DNA from: Caulobacter sp. Root343
GTDB lineage: Bacteria; Pseudomonadota; Alphaproteobacteria; Caulobacterales; Caulobacteraceae
DNA: 64,000 nt
Assembly (NCBI RefSeq): GCF_001425745.1
Contig: NZ_LMDF01000001.1
Span: 291,154-355,153 of the forward strand
Direction of reading: 5' to 3'
The notes under the pieces are model-generated. The model made no database searches, had not been told where the DNA came from, and was given only the letters and a program-made list of their open reading frames with translations. This document shows, piece by piece, positions 35,374 through 44,488 of this stretch (its first letter is position 1; each line of letters opens with the position of its first letter). Made by a program: the position numbers and the translations under genes.

Positions 35374-36114
35374 TCAGGCCAGGGCCAGCAAGGTGGTCTC
35401 GTCGCACGCCACTACGGCGACGCTGACATTATCGGGTGCGCCGCGCTCCAGGCACGTGGCGACGAGGCTGTCGACCGCGGCGCCTGGATTTCCATTGGCC
35501 AGGATCGTCGCCAACTCGTCGTCAGGGATCACCCGGGTCAGGCCGTCGCTGCAGACCAGGAAGACATCGCCGACCTTCGCTTCGTCCGACACCGCGTCCA
35601 GCTCCAGCTGAGGCCCGACCCCTACCGCGCGCGACAGCACATGGGCCATGGGATGGTTCTCGGCCTCCTCGGCGGTGAGGCGTCCCGAGGCGACCATCTC
35701 CTGCACTTGCGAGTGGTCGACCGTCAGCTGGTAGAGCTTGCCCCCGCGCAGCAGGTAGCAACGGCTGTCGCCCGCCCAGAAAACCGCGAAGCGTCGCTCG
35801 CGCAGCAGCAGGACCACGACGGTCGAGCCCATGGGCTGCCCGCCGGCCTTCAGCCAGATCCGCTCGTTGGCCTTGTGCACCGCCGCCGCCGCGGCGCTCG
35901 ACGCGGCGGCGAAGTCGGCGGGCAATGTGGCCGCCTCCAGGGCGTTGACGATCGTTCTCGACGACCATTTGCCGTTGGCGTGCCCGCCCATGCCGTCGGC
36001 CACGGCCCAGAGACCCTCCTCGGGGCGCGCGAGCACGTGGTCCTCGTTGTCGCTCCGCACCTTGCCGGGATGGGTCAGAATGGCGTCGCGGATCCGCAAA
36101 CTCCCGTCATCCAT
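35374..36114 (-). CDS. pppA: PppA, PP2C-type phosphatase of the T6SS
   Basis: A 246-residue PP2C serine/threonine phosphatase. Metal-binding motifs are SDNEDH near residue 23, VADGMGGHANG near 40, GSTVV and FWAGDSRCYL, VCSDGLTR near 190 and APDNVSVAV near 232. It reverses PpkA phosphorylation and thereby turns the secretion system off. It is the last gene of the tssK-tssL-tssM-tagF-pppA operon and overlaps tagF by 8 bp. Confidence 0.95.
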   Translation of the reverse strand: MDDGSLRIRDAILTHPGKVRSDNEDHVLARPEEGLWAVADGMGGHANGKWSSRTIVNALEAATLPADFAAASSAAAAAVHKANERIWLKAGGQPMGSTVVVLLLRERRFAVFWAGDSRCYLLRGGKLYQLTVDHSQVQEMVASGRLTAEEAENHPMAHVLSRAVGVGPQLELDAVSDEAKVGDVFLVCSDGLTRVIPDDELATILANGNPGAAVDSLVATCLERGAPDNVSVAVVACDETTLLALA

Positions 36115-36670
36115 GGACGGCTCCCTCTATCGTCAAGGCCCGTATGATCAGATCGGCGGGCGGTTGGCCGGCGGAGATGTCGAAGGGCGAGTCCGGCCGC
36201 CAGAAGCGTCCGTGCGCGTCCGGCTCGGGCTCTGATTCCATAGTGTGGAAGACATTTTGCGCGTTGGCCACCATCGCGTCGACGTCCGCGGCGGTTTCGA
36301 ACGCGCGGTAGATTTCTTGCTCCGCCGCCTCGGCGATCCGTTCACTCGCCGATGGCGCTTGGTCGGTGTAGGCGCCCAGAACCAGAACGAAACGCCGGCC
36401 CGCAGTGTCGATCGAGGCGGTCAGGGCGCCGGTGCTCCATCCAGACCCGAAGGCTCCGGGGCCGAAGGTGAAGCGCACGGGCGGGGCGGCGTCGTGGCGG
36501 GCCTCGAAGGCCTCGCCGAGCGCCGCGCGGGTCGCTTCCAGGCCCGCGCTCGACCAGGCGTCCCAAGTCTCGCGCGCCTCTGGCGTCAGACCGCGCGCGA
36601 CGAAGTCGCCATGGGTCGGCAGCTTGCCGAACGCGAAGGCGCGGGGGGGCGTCACAGCTTCGCCGGGCAT
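36107..36670 (-). CDS. tagF: TagF, post-translational T6SS repressor
   Basis: A 187-residue TagF/ImpM/SciT-domain protein with the family opening FGKLPTHGDFVARGL, then TFGPGAFG and RFVLVLGAYTDQ. TagF acts in parallel to the phosphorylation switch by binding Fha in other systems. ATG 36670 overlaps the tssM 3' end by 19 bp. An upstream in-frame extension lies within tssM and was rejected. It is a stand-alone TagF, not fused to the phosphatase as in some alphaproteobacteria. Confidence 0.93.
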   Translation of the reverse strand: MPGEAVTPPRAFAFGKLPTHGDFVARGLTPEARETWDAWSSAGLEATRAALGEAFEARHDAAPPVRFTFGPGAFGSGWSTGALTASIDTAGRRFVLVLGAYTDQAPSASERIAEAAEQEIYRAFETAADVDAMVANAQNVFHTMESEPEPDAHGRFWRPDSPFDISAGQPPADLIIRALTIEGAVHG

Positions 36671-39600
36671 CGGAACGACCACAGACCGCCGCGCCCGAAC
36701 GGGTTCTTGTCGGACGGCAGGTTGACCTTCAGCGAGAAGTACTGGGCGCCCTGGCCGAAGGTCGCCTTGAGGCTGGTTGGGCCAGCGTTTTCTTTCTGCG
36801 CCGCGTCCATCAGATGGAACAGCGCCCAGGGGCCTTGGGCTTCGAAACGGCGCAGCTCCTTGGTTCCGGCATAGAGGATGAGATGGGCCTCCGGCAGGCT
36901 CGAGATCGACCACATCACCGGCTTGGCGCCGACAGTGCTGGGCTCGAAGCGATAGGTGGTTCCGCCGGCCGAGAATTCGGCCGCGGTGACGGCGCCGCCG
37001 AAGCCCGCGGCCTCGACCTTGATCGGAAGGCCCGAGGTCAACAGGTCGCGAACCTGGGCGGCCTTCTGGAACTGCTCGGCGCTGGTCGGATCGAAGGTGG
37101 CCGCGATCGGGTCCTCGGCGCGCCAGCGCCAGATCGGTCCGGAGGTGACCAGCAGCGGTTGGAGACGATCACGGACCAGGCTGTCGAACTGGCCGTTGAG
37201 GCCGAAGACCTGCAGCAGCTCGCCCGCCGTCCCGTCATTCCGCGCCGCGCCGTAGAACGGATAGCGGTTCTCGCTGACGCTCCGGCAGGCGCCGGCCAGG
37301 CTGGCGGCATACTCCTGGGCGATCGCGTTCTGGGCCGACGACACCGCCGCGCCCTTGCCCGTGCGGGTGGCTTCGGCGACGAAGCCCTGCAGTTGCGGCG
37401 GGGCGACGACGCCGGCAGTGGCGACCTGGCCAAGGGCCGAAGCCAACTGGCCCTGGGCCGAGACGCCGCCCAGCCCGCCGCCAGCCACGCCCGCGGCCAT
37501 GTTGGCCGAGGCGGCCTGTTTGACCGCGGCCAGGAATTCGTCGATCGGCGCCGCGCCCTTGCCATCGCCGACATAGTCAGCGAGCGGCTTGAAGTAGTTG
37601 GAGATGGTCTTGCCGGCGTCGACACCGCCCGCGTCCAGCACCGTGGCCCCGACGATCTTCGCCGCCGCCTTCAGCTTGCTGGGCGCGCGGATGGGCGGCG
37701 GCTTGCCGAAGCTCGTGTTCTTGCGCACTTCCAGCAGCAGCACTTTCAGAGGGGACGGCGTGCGCGTGAAGGCGCCCAGGGCGCTCGGATTGGAGAAGTA
37801 ATCGGCGGGCTTGAGGCTCTGCACCACGCCGTCCCAGGCGGCGATGTATTCCTTGGCGTAGAGCGCCGCCACGCCCGGCCGAACCTGGGCGATCTGGCTG
37901 CGGATCGCCGTCTTGTTGGCGTCGTCGCCCATCACCCAGAGATCCTTTTCCAGATCCGAAGCGACAGTCTGCAGGCCGGTTTGATAAGCCCGCTCGAAGC
38001 CCGCGCGAGTGAAGAAATAGGGCACGGTCGACTGCAGCACGGCCTCGCCGTTCAGGAAGGCCTGCCGGTCGCCGCTGGCCAGCACCGTGTCGGCGCGCCA
38101 ATCGGCCTGGTCGCTCGCCGCCGCCTTCTGGCGGAGGATGGCATAGGCCCGGTCGGCGAGGGACAGGGTCTGGACCGCCGCGCGCGTCGAGTCGATCAAG
38201 GCTCCGTCCAGCGGCGCTTCGCGCCCCGGCCAGACCCGGCCGAGCTGCGGATCGGCCAGCATGGCGTCCAGATGTCGGGACAGTTCCGCGCGCACCTCGG
38301 CCCGATCAGCGCCCGGCAACACGGTCTCCTCCCAGTCGTCGCTGACCCAAGCCTTGACCGCCTTGGCGTCGAGCGGGCCCAGGCCCCCCAACATCAAATA
38401 GACCTTCAGAGGTTCGTAGAGCTTGAGCGGTTCCTGGGCGTGCTCCTGCATGTAGCGCTCGAGCCGCAGCAGCAGGCGCGGCAGCAGGATGCGTTGCAGG
38501 GAGTCGAGATAGGCCTGCTTGGCGGCCTTGGCGTGAGCGCCTTGAAACAGGCCCCAGCGCATCATCAGCGGCGCGCCGCCCTTGGCCTGGTCGCCGTACC
38601 CGCGTGGCAGCTCGCGCAACGCCCGGATCAAGGACAGGGCTTGTTCCAGGTCGGGGTCGCCATCGCGCACCTCGACCAGATCGACGCCGGTCTCGCGCAC
38701 TTCGGCGCTGATGTTCTGCGCGCCCGTCAGCAGCCGGTCCTGCAGGGCGCGATTGCGCGCATAGCTGACCGACCAGAGGGCGACGACCGCCACCGAAACG
38801 ACGGCCACGGCGCTGACGCCGGCGATCAGGGCCGTTCGTCGCCGCGCCCGCGCCTGGGGCGAGGCCTGCACCAGGCCGGCCTCGGCGAAGATCACCTCCT
38901 TCAGGAGGCGATTCAGGAAATACGCCCGTCCGCCCTGACCCTGCCGCGCCACCACCGGCGCGTCATAGACGGCGGCGACGTCGCCGAGGATGCGATCGAG
39001 AGGCGCCCCCTCCTGCACGCCACTGGTGAAGTAGAAGCCGCGGAGCTTGGCCGGCGTATCCTGGTCGGCGATCAGAGCGCCGTCGAGGAAACGGGCGAGG
39101 CGCGCGCGTAAGGAGGCGACCTGGGCGGGGAAGCCGAGGATCAGGCTACGCCTGTGTGGATCGGTCTCTTCCTGCAGTCGCTTGGCGACTCGGTCGGAAA
39201 GGGCCTGCACCACGGCGTCGAACTCGCCCAGCAGGCCTTCTAGATCGTAGGGCTGCTCCAGCGGAAGGCTGGCGCCGAGCACTGCGCGGCGGCCCTCGAC
39301 GTCGAGATCCTCGAAGAACTCGCCGAAGCCGGCCAGCAGGTCGGCCTTGGTGAACAGCACATAGACCGGCGCCGAGACCTCGAGCACTCGCCGCAGCTCG
39401 GCCAGCCGCCGGCGCACGGCGGTGGCGTGGTCGTCCAGTCCGGCGCGGTCGGTGTTCAGGATCTCGTCGAGGCCGATGGCGACCAGAACGCCGTTGATCG
39501 GTTGCAACGGCCGCGTGCGTCGCAGGAGGCCAAGAAAGCTCTCCCAGCCCTTCTGGTCGACCGCGGCGTCGGAAGTGTGGGTGGTGTAGCGGCCCGCGGT

Positions 39601-40089
39601 GTCGACCAGCACCGCTTCGTCGGCGAACCAGAAGTCGAGGTTACGCGTGCCGCCCACGCCCTTCAGCGCCGCGTCGGCGAAGGGAAGACGCACGCCCGAC
39701 TTCAGCAGGGCGGTGGTCTTGCCCGCGCCCGGCGGACCGATGATCACGTACCACGGCCGGGCGTAGAGATAGTCGCGCCGCTCGCCGGCCACCGTCTTCA
39801 GCTTGGCCAGGGCCGAGCGCATCCGGCCCGACAGCGCCTCGGCCTCGGCGTCGCCGGGCGATGGCGCGGCCAACTGTTCGGCGATCGCGGCCGAGGCCTT
39901 GCGGGCGCGCAGGACGCGCAAAGTCGCGAAAACGCCCCAGACGATGGCGACCGTGAGGGCTAGCAGCAGCCGAACCCACCACGGGCGCAGGAACGGCGCC
40001 ACCAGCGGCAGCACCAGGGCCAGCAGGACGGCAATCAGGATCGCGGCCAGCCCGGTCAGCAGCCACCAGTTCAGGAAGAAACGCTTCAT
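36652..40089 (-). CDS. tssM: TssM (IcmF) membrane-complex protein
   Basis: An 1145-residue IcmF/TssM. Two N-terminal membrane helices (about 9-32 and 38-60) and a third near residue 430 flank a cytoplasmic NTPase-like domain with Walker A GPPGAGKT (118-125). A large periplasmic region follows, ending in the FHLMDAAQ and C-terminal beta domain (YFSLKVNLPSDKNPFG). With TssL it spans the inner membrane and reaches through the periplasm. Its ATG overlaps the tssL stop (40086-40089). No outer-membrane lipoprotein partner TssJ is encoded nearby. Confidence 0.97.
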   Translation of the reverse strand: MKRFFLNWWLLTGLAAILIAVLLALVLPLVAPFLRPWWVRLLLALTVAIVWGVFATLRVLRARKASAAIAEQLAAPSPGDAEAEALSGRMRSALAKLKTVAGERRDYLYARPWYVIIGPPGAGKTTALLKSGVRLPFADAALKGVGGTRNLDFWFADEAVLVDTAGRYTTHTSDAAVDQKGWESFLGLLRRTRPLQPINGVLVAIGLDEILNTDRAGLDDHATAVRRRLAELRRVLEVSAPVYVLFTKADLLAGFGEFFEDLDVEGRRAVLGASLPLEQPYDLEGLLGEFDAVVQALSDRVAKRLQEETDPHRRSLILGFPAQVASLRARLARFLDGALIADQDTPAKLRGFYFTSGVQEGAPLDRILGDVAAVYDAPVVARQGQGGRAYFLNRLLKEVIFAEAGLVQASPQARARRRTALIAGVSAVAVVSVAVVALWSVSYARNRALQDRLLTGAQNISAEVRETGVDLVEVRDGDPDLEQALSLIRALRELPRGYGDQAKGGAPLMMRWGLFQGAHAKAAKQAYLDSLQRILLPRLLLRLERYMQEHAQEPLKLYEPLKVYLMLGGLGPLDAKAVKAWVSDDWEETVLPGADRAEVRAELSRHLDAMLADPQLGRVWPGREAPLDGALIDSTRAAVQTLSLADRAYAILRQKAAASDQADWRADTVLASGDRQAFLNGEAVLQSTVPYFFTRAGFERAYQTGLQTVASDLEKDLWVMGDDANKTAIRSQIAQVRPGVAALYAKEYIAAWDGVVQSLKPADYFSNPSALGAFTRTPSPLKVLLLEVRKNTSFGKPPPIRAPSKLKAAAKIVGATVLDAGGVDAGKTISNYFKPLADYVGDGKGAAPIDEFLAAVKQAASANMAAGVAGGGLGGVSAQGQLASALGQVATAGVVAPPQLQGFVAEATRTGKGAAVSSAQNAIAQEYAASLAGACRSVSENRYPFYGAARNDGTAGELLQVFGLNGQFDSLVRDRLQPLLVTSGPIWRWRAEDPIAATFDPTSAEQFQKAAQVRDLLTSGLPIKVEAAGFGGAVTAAEFSAGGTTYRFEPSTVGAKPVMWSISSLPEAHLILYAGTKELRRFEAQGPWALFHLMDAAQKENAGPTSLKATFGQGAQYFSLKVNLPSDKNPFGRGGLWSFRCPAKL

Positions 40090-41486
40090 GGCGCCTGTTC
40101 ACCACGCGGAATGACGATTTCGACGCGGCGGTTCAGGGCCTTGCCGGCCGCCGTGGCGTTGGAGGCGATCGGCTGACTGTCGCCGAAGCCTTCGGTGCTG
40201 ACGCGCGCCTTGTCGGTCAGCTGGTCGCGGACAACTCCGGCGGCGGCGTCCGCGCGGGCCTTCGAGAGCGCGAAGTTGTCGGGGAAGGTGATGCTGGTCA
40301 GGCGATCGGTGTCGGCGTGACCCTCGACGCGCACCGGGCCGCGCTCGGCTTCGACGGCGGCGCCGATGCGGGCGAACAGCTTGTCGGCGTTGGGTTCGAG
40401 CTTGTCCGACCCCGACTTGAACAGCGTGCCGATCGTGGTGCGCACGCGGATGGACTGGCTGTCCTGCTCGACCGTGACCAGGTGTTGGGCGATCTCCGGC
40501 GCCAGGAAACCCTGGATGCGCTGCAGCTGGGTGCTGGTGGGCGCCGGCGGCGGCGCGGCGAGGCGGGACATGCGCAGCGGCTGGTCGGGATTGATGGCCT
40601 TCAGGGCCGCCAACGACGGCTGCCCCGTCTGCATCAGCATCACGCGGAACAAGATGAATGCCACGAGCAGGACGCCAAGGGCGATCGCGCCGGCCAGGGC
40701 CAGGATCGCCCAAAAGCCGACCTTGGTCGCGGGCGTCGGATGTCCACGCCAGCGCGGCGTCAGTTCCGTCTGCGAGAGCGCGCGGACATGGTCCAGCGCC
40801 GCGTAGCAGCTGGCCATGATCTCGTGGAGCTGGCGCTTGCCGTCGGGCGAGACGCGATAACGCCCCTCGAACCCGGCGGCGAGGCAGGCGTGATAGAGTT
40901 CGATCAGGTCGGCGAACTGGGCTGGGCGGGCCAGCATGTCCTCCAGCAGGCGCCAGAAACGATCGCCGCCAATGTTCTCGGTGAACACCTGGACGACCAT
41001 GCTCCGGCGCGCCCATTCGGCGCCGTCGGCGGCTTGTCCCGGCAGGTTCTGGGCGACGTCGTCGACCGTGGCGCAGACCGCGTAGAGCGCGCGTTGCCGG
41101 GTTTCGGCGTCGTAGTTCGCCGCATGCAGCGCCTTGTCGAAGGCCGCCACCTCGGTCGAGGCCTTCTGGTGCAGTTCGGGCAGACCTAGCCGTACGCGTC
41201 CCGACCGCACGCCGATGATCAGCGACAACAGCGGCGCGGCCGCCATCATCATCGGATTGCGAGCCCGGCCGGCCGGCGGCGGCAGAGGGATGTCGTCGTC
41301 GCTGGCGGTTCGGCGCCGCGGGGGCGGAGCCGGAGGCGAGGAAAAGTCGCCGGAATAGGTCGGGGTGAAAGCCGGCGAGGGCGCGGGCGCGGGCGAGGGC
41401 GGCCCGCCCGGCGTGCGGAGGTTCTGCAGCGGCGACGGCCGGAACACCGTCTTGTTCGGGTTCTTCGGGTCGTCGCTGTCGCTCAT
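40086..41486 (-). CDS. tssL: TssL (DotU) with C-terminal OmpA peptidoglycan-binding domain
   Basis: A 466-residue evolved TssL. A Pro-rich cytoplasmic N-terminus carries NKTVFRP (Thr13). The DotU domain (about 85-240) has LIELYHACLAAGFEGRYR. One membrane helix (about 252-276) leads to a periplasmic OmpA/MotB domain (about 335-463) with VEGHADTDRL and LSKARADAAAGVVRDQL. The OmpA domain anchors the complex to peptidoglycan. Thr13 resembles the position (Thr14) phosphorylated by PpkA in Agrobacterium TssL. ATG 41486 overlaps the tssK stop (ATGA). Confidence 0.96.
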   Translation of the reverse strand: MSDSDDPKNPNKTVFRPSPLQNLRTPGGPPSPAPAPSPAFTPTYSGDFSSPPAPPPRRRTASDDDIPLPPPAGRARNPMMMAAAPLLSLIIGVRSGRVRLGLPELHQKASTEVAAFDKALHAANYDAETRQRALYAVCATVDDVAQNLPGQAADGAEWARRSMVVQVFTENIGGDRFWRLLEDMLARPAQFADLIELYHACLAAGFEGRYRVSPDGKRQLHEIMASCYAALDHVRALSQTELTPRWRGHPTPATKVGFWAILALAGAIALGVLLVAFILFRVMLMQTGQPSLAALKAINPDQPLRMSRLAAPPPAPTSTQLQRIQGFLAPEIAQHLVTVEQDSQSIRVRTTIGTLFKSGSDKLEPNADKLFARIGAAVEAERGPVRVEGHADTDRLTSITFPDNFALSKARADAAAGVVRDQLTDKARVSTEGFGDSQPIASNATAAGKALNRRVEIVIPRGEQAP

Positions 41487-42826
41487 CGGCCGGTTCCCTT
41501 CACGCACCAGAGCTCGAGCTTAAGATCCGGCCAGTCGCCGGCCACGTGCAGGCCCAGGGCCGCGGCGCTGGCGAAGTCCCGCCAGTCGGCGACCGAGCGA
41601 TCAAGTTCGAAGTAGACGTAGCCCGGGATCACCCGCAGCTGCGGCGGTGGCGTAGGCGTATGGCGAAGCGGCACGCCGGGCAGGGCGGAGTCGACGATCT
41701 CGCGCATCTTCTGGACCGCGCCGATCTTGGCCATCGACGGGAAGCGCCCGCGGATATCGTCCAGCGACGCGCGGGCGTTGACGGCCAGATAGAAGTAGCC
41801 GGTCTTGTAGAGATTGTGGTCGGTGATGCGCGAGGTGTAGGCGCCCAGCCCGGCCATCTGCAGCGGAAGCTGGATCGCCGAGCGATCGAACACCGCCGAG
41901 AGCGCGGCCTGCAGGGCCTCGAAGACCGGTTCGAAGGTCGGCTGCAGCTTCTCGTGGACATAGGCGGGAAACGGCGGCGGTCGACGATCCGGCCGGGTCA
42001 GGGTGGCCAGCTCGCCCGCCATGCCTAGGAAGGTTTCGTACAGGCGCTCTGGATGGACGCCGGGCAGGGCGTCCAGATGGCGAAGCTGGGGCGTCCAGCG
42101 GTTCAGCGCCTGCAACAACAGGAAGCTGGCGAAGGTCTCGGCCCCGCCATCGGTGGCCTCGACCGCGCGCAGCGCCAGTTCGTCCACCCGCTGGGCGGCT
42201 CGGCCGATGATGTCGGTCAGAAAGCCGGCAAGCCGGCGACTGGCCTGGATGTCGAGAGCCGGCGGGATATAGCGATCGTCGAACACCAGCGCGCCGTTGT
42301 GCACCTCGCGGATCCGCGCCAGGCCCAGCAGCACGCGGCCATAGGTCTGGTCCTGGGTCACGCCGAAGGCGAGGTTGGGGCGCGCCACCTCGATGGGCTC
42401 CTGGCCACGTTCTTCGGAGAAGGCGTCGGTGACGTCCTCTTCGTCGACCAGATAGCGCACGGCGGCGGTGTCGCGCTCGTCCCGTCCCTTGAACTCGACC
42501 GCGCCAGCCTGGCGGGCGGGGAGAGTGAGATAGACGATAGCGTCCCGGGCGTCGGCGGGGATGTCGAGCGGCGGCGGCGGCGGCAGATCGCCGGGAATCG
42601 AAAAGGGCAAACCGTCGGGCAGCACCCCCGACAGCGATTCGACCGCGAACTTGCCCAGGGCCGCCAGGTCGGCGTTGATCTTCAGTTGCGACACCCCCCA
42701 CGGATAGGGGCGCAGGCTGTTCGCCCGGGCCGTGATCAGCGCCTCCAGATAGCGGTCCTGCTGTTGGAAGTGCTGTTGCCGAAGGAATAGACCTTCGCGC
42801 CACGCGACGCGGCTGTCGCTCTGCAT
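41483..42826 (-). CDS. tssK: TssK baseplate-membrane connector
   Basis: A 447-residue TssK (VasE/ImpJ) with the diagnostic N-terminus RVAWREGLFLRQQHFQQQDRY, LRPYPWGVSQLKIN, and the C-terminal receptor-binding domain with PGYVYFELDRS. It links TssFGE baseplate wedges to TssL/TssM. ATG 42826 is preferred to an upstream in-frame codon because it starts directly at the conserved N-terminus. It is the first gene of the membrane-complex operon and is divergent from the M23 peptidase gene across 136 bp. Confidence 0.96.
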   Translation of the reverse strand: MQSDSRVAWREGLFLRQQHFQQQDRYLEALITARANSLRPYPWGVSQLKINADLAALGKFAVESLSGVLPDGLPFSIPGDLPPPPPLDIPADARDAIVYLTLPARQAGAVEFKGRDERDTAAVRYLVDEEDVTDAFSEERGQEPIEVARPNLAFGVTQDQTYGRVLLGLARIREVHNGALVFDDRYIPPALDIQASRRLAGFLTDIIGRAAQRVDELALRAVEATDGGAETFASFLLLQALNRWTPQLRHLDALPGVHPERLYETFLGMAGELATLTRPDRRPPPFPAYVHEKLQPTFEPVFEALQAALSAVFDRSAIQLPLQMAGLGAYTSRITDHNLYKTGYFYLAVNARASLDDIRGRFPSMAKIGAVQKMREIVDSALPGVPLRHTPTPPPQLRVIPGYVYFELDRSVADWRDFASAAALGLHVAGDWPDLKLELWCVKGTGR

Positions 42827-42962
42827 ACGCTTCCCTCGTTCCCCTGGGGGTTGCACTTAAACACTAGTCGGTAGAGCTACGGAAGCCGTATTCCCAGCAA
42901 TAGCCCCTGGTTCGCGCGCCCCTCATAGCTATGCTTTGGGAAACGCAAGCAAAGAGAAGCGG

Positions 42963-44306
42963 ATGCATCGCCGTTCAGAAGACGAGCCTTCCTTCGATCC
43001 GCGAAGCTGGATCAGAAAGACTGGCGCGCATTCGAAAATGATCCGCGAACGGTCAAGCTTGTCACGGTCAAGCTTGACCGTGAGCCGGCTTATGCTTTTT
43101 GGCGGGGGAGCGGTGGTGGCCTTGGCGTTGGCGGGAGCCGTCGGCTGGCGCCTGTGGCGCCCGCCCGCCAAACCCTCGGCGCCTGCTGCGGTCGCCGCCG
43201 CACCACAGTCGCCCGAAGGCTTGCGCCGCACCTTCGCGATCGCGCGGGTTCAGGACCTGGCGTCCGCGCTCGTCGCCGAGGGGGTCGGCATGGATCGCGC
43301 GATCCGCCTGGGTTTGGCGGCCAACGAAAAGCTGGACGCCGCGCCCGGCGAGCTTCGGGTGTCGCTGCGCTTTCGCTCGGGCCAGCCGGGCCTTGTCGAC
43401 AGCGTCGAACTTCGACGGGCCGATGGATCGGGGGTGAGGCTGCGAGGCGACGGCTCACGGGCCGTGGACGCCGAGCCGCTCTCGTCCAACCGGACCGTCG
43501 AGATCAAGGTCGTGCGGGGCGAGATGGACGCCAACAGCTTCTATTCGTCGGCTGTCGCGGCCGGCGTGCGCGACTCGCTGATCGACGACTTCGCCGCCGC
43601 CTTCGCCTTCGATTTCGACTTCCAGCGTGAAATCAAGCCGGGCGATATCTTCGAGGCCGCGTTCGAGCGGCAGGTCGACGCGGAAGGTGCGGTCGTCGGC
43701 AGCGAGCGCCTCGTCTATGTCTCGCTGCAAACCAGCGCGAAATCCCGGGCGCTCTACGCCTTCCAGCCGCCCGGCGACGCCCGGCCCAGTTGGTTCGACG
43801 GCAATGGCGTCAGCGTGGTGCGCGGGCTGATGCGGACCCCGGTGGAGGGCGCGCGCATTACGTCCAGCTTTGGACTCAGGGTGCATCCGGTGCTGGGCTA
43901 TACCCGCCTGCACAAGGGCACCGACTTCGCCGTGCCGGTGGGGACCGCGGTCTATGCCTCGGGCGACGGGGTGGTGGACTTCGTGGGTCCGCACGGCGGC
44001 CACGGCAACTTCGTGCGCATACGCCACAAGGCCAATCTGGAGACGGCCTATGCGCACCTCTCGCGCTTCGCGCCCGGCGTGGTGGTCGGGACGGCCGTGC
44101 GCCAGGGTCAGCCGATCGCCTTCTCCGGCAATACCGGCCTCTCGTCGGGACCGCATCTTCATTACGAGGTCATCGTCGAGGGTGTTCAGGTCGATCCCAT
44201 GAGTTTCCAGACGAGCCAGGGGCGGACGCTCAATGGTCAAGCTTTGGCCGCCTTCCGGCGGGAGCGCGACAGGATTGATGGTCTGAGGGCGGCCCAAAAC
44301 GGCTAA
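42963..44306 (+). CDS. Membrane-anchored M23-family peptidoglycan endopeptidase next to the T6SS
   Basis: A 447-residue protein. A basic cytoplasmic N-terminus (about 1-42) is followed by one membrane helix (43-62) and a periplasmic region with LysM/OapA-like spacing (about 90-280). The C-terminal M23 domain (301-430) has zinc ligands His317 and Asp321 (HKGTDF) and His398/His400 (HLH). M23 enzymes cut peptide cross-links in peptidoglycan. It is divergent from tssK, so it may make room for the trans-envelope complex, as TagX does in Acinetobacter with a different fold. A housekeeping role is the alternative. ATG 42963 has GAGAAG upstream. Confidence 0.88.
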   Translation: MHRRSEDEPSFDPRSWIRKTGAHSKMIRERSSLSRSSLTVSRLMLFGGGAVVALALAGAVGWRLWRPPAKPSAPAAVAAAPQSPEGLRRTFAIARVQDLASALVAEGVGMDRAIRLGLAANEKLDAAPGELRVSLRFRSGQPGLVDSVELRRADGSGVRLRGDGSRAVDAEPLSSNRTVEIKVVRGEMDANSFYSSAVAAGVRDSLIDDFAAAFAFDFDFQREIKPGDIFEAAFERQVDAEGAVVGSERLVYVSLQTSAKSRALYAFQPPGDARPSWFDGNGVSVVRGLMRTPVEGARITSSFGLRVHPVLGYTRLHKGTDFAVPVGTAVYASGDGVVDFVGPHGGHGNFVRIRHKANLETAYAHLSRFAPGVVVGTAVRQGQPIAFSGNTGLSSGPHLHYEVIVEGVQVDPMSFQTSQGRTLNGQALAAFRRERDRIDGLRAAQNG

Positions 44307-44328
44307 GCCTTGGAATGGTTCCAAGGCT
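44306..44328 (+). terminator. Perfect hairpin after the M23 peptidase gene
   Basis: AGCCTTGGAA-TGG-TTCCAAGGCT: a 10-bp perfect stem with a three-base loop, starting at the last base of the stop codon. No clear T run follows (ATTGTG). It probably ends the peptidase transcript, leaving the lipase gene 160 bp downstream to use its own promoter in the A+T-richer gap. Confidence 0.55.
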
Positions 44329-44488
44329 ATTGTGAAATATCGCGCGCAAGCTCTGCTGTAACTGTTCTGACATCATCTGGTTGATGAAAAAGGACTTTCT
44401 GGAAATTACAACAAATGGTGGTGGAGTGTATTGAGTAAGGCGAGTGCTGACGCTAGGCTCCGGCGACCTCTGGCCAGCGAGAGAGAGT

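Noticed and set aside
36814..39111. A 765-codon open frame opposite tssM
   Set aside because: Antisense shadow; no family features and no ribosome-binding site in a sensible place.
44341..44488. A possible small gene before the lipase
   Set aside because: The only in-frame extension uses a weak non-ATG codon. The GAGAGAG before ATG 44489 marks the real start.
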